From assembly GCA_910586665.1 (NCBI GenBank), contig CAJUIX010000007.1:1-64000 (forward strand): a stretch of DNA of 64,000 bases, read 5' to 3'. A program made the translations under genes and the position numbers. A model generated the notes under the pieces. That model was not told the DNA's origin. It searched no databases and saw only the letters and a list, made by a program, of their open reading frames with translations. Positions within the stretch are counted from its first letter, which is position 1. Each line of letters opens with the position of its first letter. Positions 61,906 through 64,000 of this stretch are shown piece after piece. The stretch comes from an uncultured Duncaniella sp. GTDB taxonomy: Bacteria; Bacteroidota; Bacteroidia; Bacteroidales; Muribaculaceae.

Positions 61906-64000
61906 ATGAAACTGCCCGTAAGCAAGACTAATGCCCCCGTATGGCGCGACATCACTGTCAAATCCGTACTCCCCGAGGCATTGAAACCACTTGAGACACT
62001 GTCACGCAACCTGTGGTGGGTTTGGAACAGTGCAGCCAAAAACCTCTTCCGCGACCTCGACGCCGACCTATGGCGCGCCACAGGCGAGAACCCCGTGATG
62101 CTTCTCCAGCAGCTCTCGACCGAGCGTCTCGACGAAATCATGAAGGACGCCGAACTCATGGAGCGCATCAAGATTGTCTTCGACATGTTTAACGACTACA
62201 TGTCAAAGCCCATGCGCAAGGACATCCCCTCGGTGTCATACTTCTCTATGGAATACGGCCTCTGCAACTGCCTCAAAATCTACTCAGGCGGTCTCGGCGT
62301 CCTCGCCGGCGACTATATCAAGGAGGCTTCAGACAGCTGCGTCGACATGACCGCTATAGGCTTCCTCTACCGCTACGGCTACTTCACACAGTCGCTCAGC
62401 GTGGACGGACAGCAGATTGCCAACTACGAGCCCCAGAACTTCAACCAGCTCCCTATCGAGCAGGTCACTGACGGCAACGGCCACCCCCTCATCCTCGAAG
62501 TCCCCTTCCCCGGACGCATCATCTACAGCCACATCTGGCGTGTCAACGTCGGCCGCATGAAACTTTACCTGCTCGACACCGACTTCGACATGAACAGCGA
62601 GTTTGACCGCCCCATCACCCACCAGCTCTACGGCGGTGACTGGGAGAACCGCATCAAGCAGGAATACCTCCTCGGCATCGGCGGTGTCCTCGCCCTCAAG
62701 AAGCTCGGCATACACCATACTATCTATCACGCAAACGAAGGCCACGCTGCGCTCCTCAACCTCCAGCGCCTCGTCGACTATGTCGAGAATGGCCTTGATT
62801 TCAATACAGCCCTCGAGCTTGTGCGCTCGTCGAGCCTCTACACCGTCCACACCCCCGTCCCCGCCGGCCACGACTATTTCGACGAGGGTCTCGCCCACAA
62901 GTACCTCAACGAATTCCCCGGCCGCCTCGGCATTTCATGGCACGACCTCATGAACATGGGTCGCGAGAACCCAGACAGCCAGGACCGCTTCTCCATGAGC
63001 GTGTTCGCCCTCAACACCTGCCAGGAGGCCAACGGTGTCAGCTGGCTCCACGGCGAAGTGTCGAAGAAGATGTTCGCAGGCGTATGGAAGGGCTACTCCT
63101 GGGAGGAGAGCCACGTCGGCTACGTCACCAACGGCGTCCACATGCCCACCTGGGCCGCAAGCGAGTGGAAGGCCTTCTACACCGAGAAACTCGGCGCACA
63201 GATTTTTGACCACCAGAGCGACCCAAAGGCTTGGGAAGGCATCTTCAAGGCCAAAGACGAGGAAATCTGGAATATGCGCACAATGATGAAAAACAAATTC
63301 ATCAACTTCGTCAAGCGCGACTTCAAGGCCAAGTGGCTCGCCAACCAGGGCGACCCCTCAGCCGTGATTAAAATCCTCGAGCGCATCAACCCCAACGCCC
63401 TCATCATCGGTTTCGCCCGCCGCTTCGCCACTTATAAGCGCGCACACCTGCTCTTCACAGACCTCGACCGTCTCGCACGCATCGTCAACAACGAGCAGTT
63501 CCCCGTACAGTTCATCTTCTCCGGCAAGGCTCACCCCGCCGACGGCGCCGGCCAGGGCCTCATCAAGCGCATCACCGAAATCTCGCGTATGCCGCAGTTC
63601 CAGGGCAAGATTATCTTCCTCGAGGACTACAACATGATTGTGGCCAAGCGCCTCGTCACCGGCGTCGACATCTGGCTCAACACCCCGACCCGTCCTCTCG
63701 AGGCTTCCGGCACATCGGGCGAGAAGGCCGAGATGAACGGCGTGCTCAACTTCTCAGTCCTCGACGGCTGGTGGTATGAAGGCTACCGCCTCGACGAGAA
63801 GGCAGGCTGGGCCCTCACCGACAAACGCACATTCACCGACCAGGGCCAGCAGGACAAGCTCGACGCCGCCACTATCTATTCGATGCTCGAGAACGAGATT
63901 ATCCCGCTTTACTTCGCCAAGAACTCAAAGGGCTACTCTCCCGAGTGGATTCAGTATATCAAGCGCTCAATCGGCCACATCGCTCCCCAGTACACCATGC
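61906..64000 (+). CDS. glgP: Glycogen/starch/alpha-glucan phosphorylase (3' end beyond window)
   Basis: An open frame of 698 codons without a stop, cut by the window end. It is a GT35 PLP-dependent phosphorylase releasing glucose 1-phosphate from alpha-glucan. The N terminus has the short-form extension LSRNLWWVWNSAAKNLFRDLD (DUF3417-like). The GSEYGL-type core (YFSMEYGLCNCLKIYSGGLGVLAGDYIKEASD), NEGHAALLNLQR and TPTRPLEASGTSGEKAEMNGVLNFSVLDGWW, the last with the PLP-site lysine, are present. The start at 61906 follows glycogen synthase by 59 nt. Confidence 0.92.
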   Translation, partial: MKLPVSKTNAPVWRDITVKSVLPEALKPLETLSRNLWWVWNSAAKNLFRDLDADLWRATGENPVMLLQQLSTERLDEIMKDAELMERIKIVFDMFNDYMSKPMRKDIPSVSYFSMEYGLCNCLKIYSGGLGVLAGDYIKEASDSCVDMTAIGFLYRYGYFTQSLSVDGQQIANYEPQNFNQLPIEQVTDGNGHPLILEVPFPGRIIYSHIWRVNVGRMKLYLLDTDFDMNSEFDRPITHQLYGGDWENRIKQEYLLGIGGVLALKKLGIHHTIYHANEGHAALLNLQRLVDYVENGLDFNTALELVRSSSLYTVHTPVPAGHDYFDEGLAHKYLNEFPGRLGISWHDLMNMGRENPDSQDRFSMSVFALNTCQEANGVSWLHGEVSKKMFAGVWKGYSWEESHVGYVTNGVHMPTWAASEWKAFYTEKLGAQIFDHQSDPKAWEGIFKAKDEEIWNMRTMMKNKFINFVKRDFKAKWLANQGDPSAVIKILERINPNALIIGFARRFATYKRAHLLFTDLDRLARIVNNEQFPVQFIFSGKAHPADGAGQGLIKRITEISRMPQFQGKIIFLEDYNMIVAKRLVTGVDIWLNTPTRPLEASGTSGEKAEMNGVLNFSVLDGWWYEGYRLDEKAGWALTDKRTFTDQGQQDKLDAATIYSMLENEIIPLYFAKNSKGYSPEWIQYIKRSIGHIAPQYTM

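Overview
The window reads as a chromosomal segment of a Bacteroidota member, order Bacteroidales. Three things point there: repeated house-type promoters (TTTG or TTG, about 20 bp, then TAnnTTTG), a SusC/SusD polysaccharide locus, and gut-Bacteroidota families such as DUF4494, DUF3822 and a GT3-type glycogen synthase. A family such as Muribaculaceae is plausible, but I cannot prove it from the sequence. No phage, plasmid or CRISPR module is visible. The only transposase is a domesticated-looking IS200-like (RAYT) gene.

Layout. 1-1400: a P-loop NTPase gene between two identical transcription terminators, a tRNA-Asp, and a gene-free stretch that may hold a small RNA. 1403-4782: sufCDS for Fe-S cluster assembly, without sufB. 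4763-9276: a glycosyltransferase, a Bcp peroxiredoxin, two lipoproteins and enolase. 9439-13772: carAB. 13931-15065: RAYT with tandem repeats and a perfect 44-bp inverted repeat. 15109-17313: an AT-rich surface lipoprotein. 17747-24817: housekeeping genes on the minus strand (rsh, manC-like, lolC-like, rbfA, serS, yqeY-like). 24999-33557: metY, a divergent Lrp-family regulator and a complete histidine-utilisation operon (ftcD, hutU, hutH, hutI). 33579-40155: a lipoprotein, yraN, obgE, and a tight run DUF4494-yggS-neuC-neuA-ptmE-like that looks like part of a nonulosonic (legionaminic-type) acid pathway. 40364-47153: DUF805, DUF3822-rsmD, the pdxJ-exbB-exbD-tonB operon, and divergently an ACT-like stub, nadK and a YgjP-like metallopeptidase. 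47227-47940: a 51-residue ORF plus a GNAT protein, resembling a toxin-antitoxin pair. 48052-60017: a polysaccharide utilisation locus (susC, susD, two SusE/SusF-type lipoproteins, GH51, and GH28 on the opposite strand) preceded by a long unexplained leader. 60104-64000: glycogen synthase and a glycogen phosphorylase cut by the window end.

How it works together. The Sus system would bind and import a glycan, and the GH51 and GH28 enzymes suggest a pectic or arabinan-containing substrate. ExbB-ExbD-TonB can energise SusC-type transporters. Histidine breakdown yields glutamate and a one-carbon unit on tetrahydrofolate. Glycogen synthase and phosphorylase store and release glucose. REP-like palindromes sharing an AGGGAC/GTCCCT core lie in several intergenic gaps, and a RAYT transposase sits in the same window. 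That repeat biology, the susC leader, the incomplete nonulosonate cluster and the small TA-like pair are the parts most worth a second look.
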